Positions 41,480-48,764 of a stretch of DNA of 56,344 nucleotides are shown here, in pieces; the stretch's first letter is position 1, and each line of letters begins with the position of its first letter. The position numbers and the translations under genes were made by a program. The notes under the pieces are model-generated. The model saw nothing but the letters and a program-made list of their open reading frames with translations. It had not been told where the DNA came from and did no database searches. Source of the DNA: Nonomuraea sp. MG754425 (GTDB taxonomy: Bacteria; Actinomycetota; Actinomycetes; Streptosporangiales; Streptosporangiaceae); contig NZ_SSXE01000038.1 in NCBI RefSeq assembly GCF_021699195.1, positions 1 through 56,344 of the forward strand, given 5' to 3'.

Positions 41480-41676
41480 GGGAGGATGGCCAGGTTGTCG
41501 AGGGCGCCGCTCTTGGCGGCAGCCACGATGGAGCCGAACTGGGCGCGGCTCATCTCCACGCGCTGCCCGAAGTCGTCGGTGATGACCACCCTGCGTGCCT
41601 CGGGCGCTCTCTCGTCGAGGAACAGTTCGGGACAACCGCAACCGGACTGGCCGCAGAACCTGGCGATGGACCGCAT
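41476..41676 (-). CDS. Small Cys-rich protein coupled to the cupredoxin membrane protein
   Basis: 66 residues with Cys8, Cys13 and Cys15 in RFCGQSGCGCPELFLDE near the N-terminus, followed by VVITDDFGQRVEMSRAQF. The cysteine cluster suggests metal binding, matching the membrane protein encoded immediately downstream with a 4-bp overlap, but no family with known function is recognised. ATG 41676 has GAGGAG about 11 bases upstream. Confidence 0.7.
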   Translation of the reverse strand: MRSIARFCGQSGCGCPELFLDERAPEARRVVITDDFGQRVEMSRAQFGSIVAAAKSGALDNLAILP

Positions 41677-41768
41677 TGTCGTTCCCACTCCTCTGTCGGG
41701 CCGGTACTCGCAACGTAACGCGGGCCCTTGGCTGCGGCCAGTGACAGTTGTGGCACTAATCGCGATGT

Positions 41769-42062
41769 TTAGGATGAACCGCCACGAAGAACGGACATCT
41801 TCTCGAAGTACTCGTCGTCCGTCAGCTCGCCCCGAGCGTAGCGTTCGGCGAGGATGCGCTCGGCGGAGGCCGTCGGCGCGGCGGCCGCGGGCGCGGGCCC
41901 CGCCGGGGCGGGCGTCCGGCGTGGACCCCACCAGCCCTTGCGCCAGCCGGTCACGGCCAGCGTGATGAGGCCGGCCCAGAGCAGGGCCCAGATGATCGGG
42001 AAGATCGGCGAGAAGCCGCCGGCGGCGCCCCAGTGCGGTCCCGCCGTGATCAGAGCGTTCAT
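41769..42062 (-). CDS. SHOCT-domain small membrane protein
   Basis: 97 residues: one transmembrane helix (about 18-38, FPIIWALLWAGLITLAVTGW), an Ala/Pro-rich linker, and a C-terminal SHOCT motif (AERILAERYARGELTDDEYF, about 67-86). SHOCT domains are short oligomerisation modules found at protein ends; no further function is assignable. AAGGAGGAG lies four bases before ATG 42062. Confidence 0.85.
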   Translation of the reverse strand: MNALITAGPHWGAAGGFSPIFPIIWALLWAGLITLAVTGWRKGWWGPRRTPAPAGPAPAAAAPTASAERILAERYARGELTDDEYFEKMSVLRGGSS

Positions 42063-42157
42063 GTCTCCTCCTTGACGTCGTGCCTCCAGGGTCCGCCGGA
42101 GGAGCGCGCGGCGAATCGCACGGCGGTCTCGGCTCGCGCTGCGCCAGGAGGAGTGCT

Positions 42158-42943
42158 TCAGGCGGGCCGGTCGTACGACGGCTGGGGTAGGCGCCCGGGT
42201 TTGCGCGCCTCGATCAGGAACCGGGCCGAGTGCGCCACGAACGGCCCCTCGGACTCGATGAGCTCGTGCAACGAGCGCAACCTGGCCGTGTGGCGCTCCA
42301 CGGAGAACCCGGGCACGATCCAGATCACCTTCCGCAGGAAGTAGACGACCGCCCCGATGTCGCGGAACTCCATCCGCAGCCGCTCGGACCGCAGATCGAC
42401 GACCTCCAGCCCGGCGGCCCCGGCCTCGGCGGCGGCCTGCGCGGGGTCGCGGTGCCCGCCCTCGTGCGGCCCGAGGAAGTACTCGCTCAGCTCGGTCACG
42501 CTCCACGGCCCGACCTGCTGGGAGAAGTACGCCCCGCCGGGCGCGAGCACGCGGGCGATCTCCGCCCACCACGTCGCCACGGGATGGCGGCTGGAGACCA
42601 GGTCGAAGACGCCGTCGGCGAACGGCAGGCGCGGCTGCTCGTCGTCGGCCACCACCCGGGCGCCGCGCGGGTGCAGCCGGGAGGCGGCGAGCCGCAGGTT
42701 GGGCGGCCACGACTCGGTGGCCACGGTGACCGGGGGCAGCGCCGGCAGCCCGGCCAGGAGTTCGCCGCCGCCGGTCTGGACGTCGAGCGCGGCCCGCGCC
42801 CGTGCCATGCGCTCACCGAGGAGCCGGGAGTACCCCCAGGAGGGCCGCTCCTCGGTGGCCCGGCCGTCGAGCCAGGAGAAGTCCCAGCCGTCGACGGAGA
42901 CGGTGCCGGCCTCGCGTACCAGATCGTCGTACGTGCGCCCCAT
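42158..42943 (-). CDS. SAM-dependent methyltransferase, class I
   Basis: 261 residues. LDVQTGGGELLAGLP is a divergent SAM motif I, followed by VATESWPPNLRLAASRL (acidic ribose-binding strand), LPFADGVFDLVSSRHPV (motif II, post-II) and IARVLAPGGAYFSQQVGP (motif III). The C-terminal third is helical, as in small-molecule methyltransferases. The substrate is unknown. It ends a leftward run after the Clp_N gene but is separated from it by 46 bp. Confidence 0.85.
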   Translation of the reverse strand: MGRTYDDLVREAGTVSVDGWDFSWLDGRATEERPSWGYSRLLGERMARARAALDVQTGGGELLAGLPALPPVTVATESWPPNLRLAASRLHPRGARVVADDEQPRLPFADGVFDLVSSRHPVATWWAEIARVLAPGGAYFSQQVGPWSVTELSEYFLGPHEGGHRDPAQAAAEAGAAGLEVVDLRSERLRMEFRDIGAVVYFLRKVIWIVPGFSVERHTARLRSLHELIESEGPFVAHSARFLIEARKPGRLPQPSYDRPA

Positions 42944-42989
42944 CCGTCGAGCCTGTCAGCGACCGGGCCCGGCGATCAACCGGATTTCC

Positions 42990-43445
42990 TCACGCGAGGC
43001 GTGCCCGCACGGCCGCCCGGTCGATCCCGAGCTGGTCGATGAGCTGCGCGACCGGGTCGGGGCGGCGCTGCGCCAGCAGGTTGAGCGCCAGGTGGCCGGG
43101 TGCCTGCGCGTCTCTCGTCTTGGTCGTGGTGGCCTTGATGGCGTTGTTGAGCGCGGCGCGGGCGCTGGAGGTGAGCGCGGTGCCGGGGACGCGCGGATGC
43201 TTGCGCGGTGTCTTGGGCACGTCGCCGACCTCCAGGCCGAGCATGCGCAGTGCGGCCCGGTCGAGCTCGTCGAGGCCCGCACGGGCGGCGGCCAGGTCGA
43301 CACCCAGCGCCTGGGCGGACGGGCCGTGGTGCAGGAGGCCGAGCAGCAGGTGCTCGGTCCCGAGCCGCCGGTCGCCGCGCAGCCTGGCCTCCTCGAACGC
43401 GGCCTTGATGATCACCGATACCGGGCTCTTCTGCTTGCCGAACAT
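42990..43445 (-). CDS. Stand-alone Clp N-terminal (Clp_N) domain protein
   Basis: 151 residues made of the double Clp repeat domain: FEEARLRGDRRLGTEHLLLGLLHH (about 16-39) and the second repeat SARAALNNAIKATTTKTRD plus APGHLALNLLAQR (about 93-130). There is no AAA ATPase part, so it cannot unfold substrates itself. Stand-alone Clp_N proteins may bind substrates or adaptors or act with a regulator. ATG 43445 has GAGGGGG six bases upstream, and the gene begins 11 bp after the HTH gene, forming a two-gene operon behind the symmetric promoter. Confidence 0.82.
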   Translation of the reverse strand: MFGKQKSPVSVIIKAAFEEARLRGDRRLGTEHLLLGLLHHGPSAQALGVDLAAARAGLDELDRAALRMLGLEVGDVPKTPRKHPRVPGTALTSSARAALNNAIKATTTKTRDAQAPGHLALNLLAQRRPDPVAQLIDQLGIDRAAVRARLA

Positions 43446-43456
43446 CGTCAGCCCCC

Positions 43457-43660
43457 TCATTTCCCGTACTTGGCGTGCACCGACTGCCGGGACATGCCGA
43501 GCGCGTCGCCGATCTGCTCCCATGTCCAGCCCTGCTCCCTGGCCAGTGCCACGGACTCCGCCTCGACCTGCTCGGCCAGCCGGTGCAGCGCGCCGACCGC
43601 GCGCAGGCCCATGGCCGGGTCGTTGGCCCTGATCCGCTCGCTCAGCTCTGTGATGTCCAC
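43457..43660 (-). CDS. Small helix-turn-helix DNA-binding protein
   Basis: 67 residues. The C-terminal half is a helix-turn-helix, LAREQGWTWEQIGDALGMSRQSVHAKYG; the N-terminal half is helical. Such proteins commonly precede Clp_N genes in actinobacteria. The GTG start at 43660 directly abuts the 50-bp palindromic promoter, with no room for a ribosome binding site, so the mRNA would be leaderless. It is the obvious candidate to bind that palindrome and control itself, Clp_N and the divergent monooxygenase. Confidence 0.8.
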   Translation of the reverse strand: MDITELSERIRANDPAMGLRAVGALHRLAEQVEAESVALAREQGWTWEQIGDALGMSRQSVHAKYGK

Positions 43661-43710
43661 CCTGTCAGGCTAGGTTGACAAGGCCGATTTTGTCAATCTA
43701 GCCTGACAGG
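43661..43710. promoter_or_regulatory. Symmetric bidirectional promoter-operator
   Basis: Arms of 21 bp (43661-43681 and 43690-43710) are inverted repeats with a single mismatch, separated by 8 bp. Rightward: TTGACA (43675-43680), 18-bp spacer, TAGCCT (43699-43704), ATG 8 bp later. Leftward: TTGACA (43696-43691), 18-bp spacer, TAGCCT (43672-43667), GTG 7 bp later. Each promoter's elements are the mirror of the other's, both mRNAs should be leaderless, and one bound dimer pair would cover both. Confidence 0.8.
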
Positions 43711-43711
43711 C

Positions 43712-45178
43712 ATGGAAGAAGTCGTGATCGTAGGAGGCGGCCCCGTCGGGCTGATGCTCGCGTGCGAGCTGAGCCTGGGCGGCGTACGCCCCGTCGTGCT
43801 GGAGAAGCGGACAGAGCCGAGCACACTGCCCAAGGCCAACGGGCTGGTCGGGCAGATCGTCGAACTGCTGGACCACCGGGGGCTGCTGGAGCGCTTCAGC
43901 GCCGGCAGCCCGTTCTCGGGGCGGGCGCCCGGTTTCCCGTTCGCGGGCGTGCCGCTGAGCTTCGAGGGGATCGACGGCCCGGTGCCGCGCCTGCTGCTCG
44001 TCCAGCAGCCCCGGCTGGAGCAACTGCTGGCCGAGCGGGCGGGCGAGCTCGGCGTCGAGATCAGGCGCGGGCGCGAGGTGCGCTCGCTCACCCAGGACGC
44101 GGACGGAGTGACGCTCGACCTCGGGGACGAGCGGATCCGCGCCAGGTACGCGGTCGGCTGCGACGGCGCGCACAGCCTCGTACGCGAGCAGGCCGGCATC
44201 GCCTTCCCCGGCAGCACCGACGCGGAAGGGCTGGTGATCGGCCACTTCAGGACCACGGCCGGGGTCTTCGACTCCCTTGAGGCGGACGGCCTCCAGCCGG
44301 GCTGGACCCGCACCCCGCACGGCCGCGTGCTGCTCACCTCGCTCCAGGACGGCGTGCTCATCGCCGGCGTCCGGGAACCGGCCGTGCTGCCCGACGGCAC
44401 CATCACCCCGGACGACTTCCGCGCGGCGCTACGCCGCGTGCTGGGCCGGGACCTGCCGCTCGGCGAGCCGATCTGGCTGTCGAGCACGCGCGCCCAGGCC
44501 CGGCTGGCCGACCGGTACCGCGCCGGGCGGGTGTTCGTCGCGGGCGACGCCGCCCACCTGTTCCCCGCCGGCGGTTCGGCGCTCAACACCGGGATGACGG
44601 ACGCGGTCAACCTGGCCTGGAAGCTGGCCGCCGTGCTGCGGGAGCGGGTGCCGGAGGCGCTGCTCGACACCTACGAGTCCGAACGCCGGCCGATCGGCGA
44701 GCGCACGCTCATGCAGGCCCGCGCGCAGGCCGCGATCGACCGCGTGGAGGAGGAGGACGGCCTGGCGCTGCGCGAACTGCTCGGCGAGGTGTTCGCCTTC
44801 GCCGAGCCGGCCCGGCACCTGGCCGGGCTGCTGCGCGACGCCGGCCTCCCGTACGGCTCGCCCGAGCACCCGCTGACCGGCCGCTTCGTGCCCGACCTGG
44901 ACGGCCTGGAGCTCGCGGACGGCGGCCGGGTGGCGGAGCTGCTGCGTGCCGGCCGTCCGGTGCTGCTCGACCTGGGCGGCGGCGCGGAACCGCCGGAGCC
45001 GGACGGGGGCCGGCCGGACGGGGGCTGGATCGACGTGGTCCGCGCCCGCTGCGACCACCCGCCCGCCGACACGCTGCTGATCCGCCCCGACGGCTACGTG
45101 GCCTGGGCGGGCACGGACGGGCTCGCCGGGGCGGCGCAGGAGTGGTTCGGCGCGTCCGTCACAACCAGCCCGGCTTGA
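43712..45178 (+). CDS. FAD-dependent monooxygenase, class A (aromatic hydroxylase / antibiotic-oxidising type)
   Basis: 488 residues with the three class A motifs: VVIVGGGPVGLMLACELS (about 4-21), YAVGCDGAHSLVREQAG (DG motif, about 148-164) and RVFVAGDAAHLFPAGGSALN (GD motif, about 273-292). A C-terminal thioredoxin-like domain (about 380-488) is as in phenol hydroxylases and Rox-type rifampicin monooxygenases. It hydroxylates an aromatic or polyketide substrate with NAD(P)H and oxygen. Control by the HTH protein through the shared palindrome suggests an inducible detoxifying or tailoring step. The ATG lies one base after the palindrome. Its last 20 bp overlap the convergent response regulator. 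Confidence 0.85.
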   Translation: MEEVVIVGGGPVGLMLACELSLGGVRPVVLEKRTEPSTLPKANGLVGQIVELLDHRGLLERFSAGSPFSGRAPGFPFAGVPLSFEGIDGPVPRLLLVQQPRLEQLLAERAGELGVEIRRGREVRSLTQDADGVTLDLGDERIRARYAVGCDGAHSLVREQAGIAFPGSTDAEGLVIGHFRTTAGVFDSLEADGLQPGWTRTPHGRVLLTSLQDGVLIAGVREPAVLPDGTITPDDFRAALRRVLGRDLPLGEPIWLSSTRAQARLADRYRAGRVFVAGDAAHLFPAGGSALNTGMTDAVNLAWKLAAVLRERVPEALLDTYESERRPIGERTLMQARAQAAIDRVEEEDGLALRELLGEVFAFAEPARHLAGLLRDAGLPYGSPEHPLTGRFVPDLDGLELADGGRVAELLRAGRPVLLDLGGGAEPPEPDGGRPDGGWIDVVRARCDHPPADTLLIRPDGYVAWAGTDGLAGAAQEWFGASVTTSPA

Positions 45179-45806
45179 CCAGCCCCGACTCGTAGGCGAT
45201 GACGACGAGCTGAGCCCGGTCGCGGGCGTGCAGCTTCATCATGGCCCGGCTGACGTGCGTCTTCGCCGTCGCCGGGGACATGAACAGCTTGGCCGCGATC
45301 TCGTCGTTCGTCATGCCGGTGCCGACCAGGGCGAGCACCTCGCGCTCGCGGTCGGTGAGCTGGTCGAGGCCGTCGGCGGTGACGGGCTCCTTGGCGCGGG
45401 AGGCGTACTCGGCGATGAGCCGGCGCGTCACGCTGGGCGACAGCAGTGCCTCCCCCGCCGCCACCACCCGCACCGCCTGGATCAGCTCGGCCGGCTCGGT
45501 GTCCTTGACCAGGAAGCCGCTGGCCCCGCCGCGCAGCGCCTCGAAGACGTACTCGTCCAGCTCGAACGTCGTCAGGATGATGATGTGCGGCCCCGGCGGC
45601 ATCTGGCGGGTGGCGGTCAGCCCGTCGGTGCCCGGCATGCGGATGTCCATGAGCACGACGTCGGGGTGGTGCCGGCCCGCCAGCCGGACCGCCTCCGCGC
45701 CGTCGGACGCCTCGGCCACCACGGTCATGTCCGGCTGGGCGTCGAGCAGCGCCTTGAAGCCCGCGCGGACCAGCGCCTGGTCGTCGGCCAGCAGAACCTT
45801 GATCAT
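45159..45806 (-). CDS. NarL/LuxR-family response regulator
   Basis: 215 residues: receiver domain (1-120) with KVLLADDQALVRAGF and phospho-acceptor Asp in VVLMDIRMPGTDGL, and a C-terminal LuxR helix-turn-helix (about 148-215) with LTDREREVLALVGTGMTNDEI and SPATAKTHVSRAMMKL. ATG 45806 overlaps the kinase stop (ATGA), giving a co-translated two-component pair. The 3' end overlaps the convergent monooxygenase by 20 bp. Target genes are unknown; the neighbouring gamma-glutamyltransferase is one possibility. Confidence 0.93.
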   Translation of the reverse strand: MIKVLLADDQALVRAGFKALLDAQPDMTVVAEASDGAEAVRLAGRHHPDVVLMDIRMPGTDGLTATRQMPPGPHIIILTTFELDEYVFEALRGGASGFLVKDTEPAELIQAVRVVAAGEALLSPSVTRRLIAEYASRAKEPVTADGLDQLTDREREVLALVGTGMTNDEIAAKLFMSPATAKTHVSRAMMKLHARDRAQLVVIAYESGLVKPGWL

Positions 45807-46918
45807 GACGTCTCCTCGGGTAGTGGCAGCCGGGCCTCGACCTCGAAACCGGCGCCGGACGGGCCGGCGACCAGCGTGCCGCCAAGCGCGGAGGCCCGCT
45901 CGCGCATGCCGGGGATGCCGTTGCCGCTGCCCGACTCGGACAGCGCGCCAGGGGTGGCGGAGCCGGTGTCGGCGACGCGCACGGTCAGCTCGCTCTCGCC
46001 GTACTCCAGGCGGACGTTCACCTCGGCCCCCGGCGCGTGCCTGGCGGCGTTCGTGAGCGACTCCTGCACGATCCGGTACGCCGCCCGCTCCACCTGTGAG
46101 GGCAGCGGCCGGGAGCCGACGCGCCTGACCGACACCTGCTGCCCCGAGCGCTCGATCAGCTCGTCGAGCCGGTCGAGCCCGGCCGTGGGGGAGCGGGGCG
46201 CGCCCTCGCGCAGGACGTTCAGCACCGAGCGCATCTCGCCGAGCACCTCCTTGGAGGCCGTCTTGATCGTGGCCAGCGCGGTACGGGCCTGCTCGGGGTT
46301 GGCGTCGATGAGGTGCAGGGCGGTGCTGGCCTGCACGTGGATGAGCGAGATGTTGTGCGCCAGCACGTCGTGCAGTTCCTGCGCCATGGTCAGCCGCTCC
46401 TCGCTGGCCTGCCGCCTGGCCTCCTCCTCGGCGGTGCGCTCGCGCTCGGCCCGGCGCTCCCTGACGGTCCGGACCAGTTCGGCCACGACCATGAGCAGCA
46501 TGATGGAGGTCAGGATCCACACGCTGTGGAACAGGTCGGTGTTGCCGACCATCCAGGCGTAGCTCAGGAACGACAGCAGCGTCATCGCGGCCATCACCCA
46601 GGCCATCAGCCTCCTGCCGCGCAGCACCAGCAGCACCAGCAGCACGGCCGGGCTGATGAAGCTGGGGCCGTAGGCGTACCCGCCGATGAGGAACAGGTCG
46701 CAGGCGGCCAGCGCGGCGGCGGTGCTGAGCAGCGGGAAGCGGCGGTGCAGCAGCACCGCGAGGGGCCCCACCAGCAGCAACGCGTACGCGTAGGGGTCGA
46801 GCGGCTCCCTGAGCAGCCGCTGCCCCCAGGACGCGCCCCTGCCGATCACCATCTGGGCGACCGCGACGATCAGGGCGAGGTAGGGGTCGAAACCAAGTTT
46901 CCCGCGCACGCCACCCAC
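45803..46918 (-). CDS. NarL-type sensor histidine kinase (HisKA_3)
   Basis: About 371 residues: five to six membrane helices (about 8-155) without a large extracellular loop, a coiled region (RTVRERRAERERTAEEEA), the HisKA_3 dimerisation helix with phospho-His in TMAQELHDVLAHNISLIHV, and the ATPase domain ending in NGIPGMRERASALGG (G box). It autophosphorylates and feeds the adjacent response regulator; the signal may be within the membrane. GTG 46918 is chosen for AGGGG nine bases upstream and the short tail before helix 1; ATG 46948 is an alternative. Confidence 0.88.
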   Translation of the reverse strand: MGGVRGKLGFDPYLALIVAVAQMVIGRGASWGQRLLREPLDPYAYALLLVGPLAVLLHRRFPLLSTAAALAACDLFLIGGYAYGPSFISPAVLLVLLVLRGRRLMAWVMAAMTLLSFLSYAWMVGNTDLFHSVWILTSIMLLMVVAELVRTVRERRAERERTAEEEARRQASEERLTMAQELHDVLAHNISLIHVQASTALHLIDANPEQARTALATIKTASKEVLGEMRSVLNVLREGAPRSPTAGLDRLDELIERSGQQVSVRRVGSRPLPSQVERAAYRIVQESLTNAARHAPGAEVNVRLEYGESELTVRVADTGSATPGALSESGSGNGIPGMRERASALGGTLVAGPSGAGFEVEARLPLPEETS

Positions 46919-47003
46919 GCTAGAGGACCCCTCTGACCAGCGCATCATCCCAGCGTGTGAGGGGGCCCTACCGCGACGGGCGTACCTGGTCCATCGTGTA
47001 CCC

Positions 47004-48764
47004 ATGCGCCGTGTGATCGTTTCCGCAGCAGCAGTCCTTGTCTCCCTCGTGCCCGCGCCCGCCGCGCTCGCACACGACCAGCACCCCCAGCACCACCCCC
47101 AACAGCCAGGACAGCAGAAAGTCCCCGTCGCAGAGGGGTACGGTGGCGCCGTCGCCACCGTGGACCTCGACGCCAGCAAGGCCGCCGTCTCCGTGCTCAG
47201 GAAGGGCGGCAACGCCGTGGACGCGGCCGTCGCCGCCGGCGCGGTGCTGGGCGTCACGGAGCCGTACTCGGCGGGCCTGGCCGGCGGCGGCTTCATGGTC
47301 TACTACGACGCCAGGCAGCGTAAGGTGTTCACGATCGACGGCCGCGAGACCGCGCCCCAGGCCATGACGGCCACCTCGCTGGAGGGCATCCCGTTCGAGG
47401 AGGGCGTCACGAGCGGCCTGTCGGCCGGCATCCCCGGCACGGTCGCGAACTGGGACCTGGCCCTGCGCCGGTTCGGCACGCTCTCGCTCAAGCAGGCGCT
47501 CCAGCCGGCGATCGAGGTGGCCGCCAAGGGCTTCGTCGTGGACCAGACCTTCTACGACCAGACCGCCTCCAACACCGCCCGCTTCAAGGACATCGCCTCC
47601 ACCGCCAAGCTCTACCTCCCGAACGGCGCGCCGCCGCCCGTCGGCTCCGTGTTCAAGAACCCCGAGCTCGCCGCCACCTACCGCGAGCTGGGCAGACGCG
47701 GCCCCGACTGGCTGTACGGCGGCCAGCTCGGCAAGGAGGTCGTGGCCACCGTCAAGAGCCCGCCGGTCACCCCCGGCAGCACCCGCAACGTCCGTCCCGG
47801 CCTGATGGAGCTGTCCGACCTGCGGGCCTACCGCGCGATCCTGCGCGAGCCCACCAAGGTCTCCTACAAGGGCATGGACGTGTACGGCATGGCCCCGCCC
47901 TCCTCGGGCGGCTCGACCGTGGGCGAGGCGCTCAACATCCTGGAGGCGCTGCCCAAGGCCGGTTTGCACGAGTACCTGGAGGCGTCCAGGCTGGCCTTCG
48001 CCGACCGCGGCAAGTACGTCGGCGACCTGCCCGGCGTGCCGCTCAAGGAGCTGCTGTCCGACGGCTTCGCCAAGGAGCGGGCCTGCCTGATCGGCGACAC
48101 GGTGATGGCCCACCCGGCCGCGCCGGGCGAGCCCGACGGCTCGTACGAGACCTGCGCCCGGCCCACCGGCAGCTCCACCCCGGTCGCCCAGGAGGGTCCC
48201 GAGACCACGCACATGGTCGTGGCCGACCGCTGGGGCAACGTGCTGGCCTACAACCTGACCATCGAGTCCACCGGCGGCAACGGCATCGTGGTGCCGGGCA
48301 GGGGCGTGCTGCTCAACAACGAGCTGACCGACTTCACCTTCGGCCCGGCCCCCGGCGACCCGAACCTGCCGGGCCCCGGCAAGCGCCCGCGCTCGTCGAT
48401 GGCGCCGACGCTGGTGTTCGACGGCGGCAAGCCGGTGCTGGCGGCCGGTTCGCCCGGCGGCGCCACGATCATCACGACCGTGCTGCAGATCCTGCTCAAC
48501 CGCTACGAGCTCGGCATGGGCCTGCCCGAGGCGCTGGCCGCGCCGCGCGCCTCGCAGCGCAACACCGCGCAGACGCAGGCCGAGCCGGCGTTCCTGGCCG
48601 CGCACCAGGCCGAGCTTGAGGCCAAGGGGCACGCCTTCGCGGCCACCCCGGAGATCGGCGCCGCCACGGCGCTGGAGTTCCTCGGCAGGGGACGGGTGCA
48701 GGCCGTGGCCGAGCCGACCCGCCGCGGCGGCGGCAGCGCGATGGTGGTCCTCCCTAGTAGATGA
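47004..48764 (+). CDS. ggt: Gamma-glutamyltransferase, secreted
   Basis: 586 residues with a signal peptide (1-23, hydrophobic VIVSAAAVLVSLVPAPAALA, cleavage after ALA) and a His/Gln-rich spacer. The Ntn-hydrolase proenzyme is processed at Thr401 in PETTHMVVADRWGN, where TTH is the family's autocleavage site. EGYGGAVATVDLDASKAAV and GGNAVDAAVAAGAVLGVTEP are N-terminal family blocks and RPRSSMAPTLVF the substrate-binding loop. It cleaves or transfers gamma-glutamyl groups (glutathione-like or gamma-glutamyl amino acids) outside the cell. It overlaps the convergent monooxygenase by 11 bp and diverges from the kinase. Confidence 0.92.
   Translation: MRRVIVSAAAVLVSLVPAPAALAHDQHPQHHPQQPGQQKVPVAEGYGGAVATVDLDASKAAVSVLRKGGNAVDAAVAAGAVLGVTEPYSAGLAGGGFMVYYDARQRKVFTIDGRETAPQAMTATSLEGIPFEEGVTSGLSAGIPGTVANWDLALRRFGTLSLKQALQPAIEVAAKGFVVDQTFYDQTASNTARFKDIASTAKLYLPNGAPPPVGSVFKNPELAATYRELGRRGPDWLYGGQLGKEVVATVKSPPVTPGSTRNVRPGLMELSDLRAYRAILREPTKVSYKGMDVYGMAPPSSGGSTVGEALNILEALPKAGLHEYLEASRLAFADRGKYVGDLPGVPLKELLSDGFAKERACLIGDTVMAHPAAPGEPDGSYETCARPTGSSTPVAQEGPETTHMVVADRWGNVLAYNLTIESTGGNGIVVPGRGVLLNNELTDFTFGPAPGDPNLPGPGKRPRSSMAPTLVFDGGKPVLAAGSPGGATIITTVLQILLNRYELGMGLPEALAAPRASQRNTAQTQAEPAFLAAHQAELEAKGHAFAATPEIGAATALEFLGRGRVQAVAEPTRRGGGSAMVVLPSR

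Noticed and set aside
43712..45178. Calling the monooxygenase a rifampicin monooxygenase (rox) with a rifamycin-associated element upstream
   Set aside because: The upstream palindrome does not look like the known rifamycin-associated element as I remember it, and class A monooxygenases are too diverse for a substrate call.
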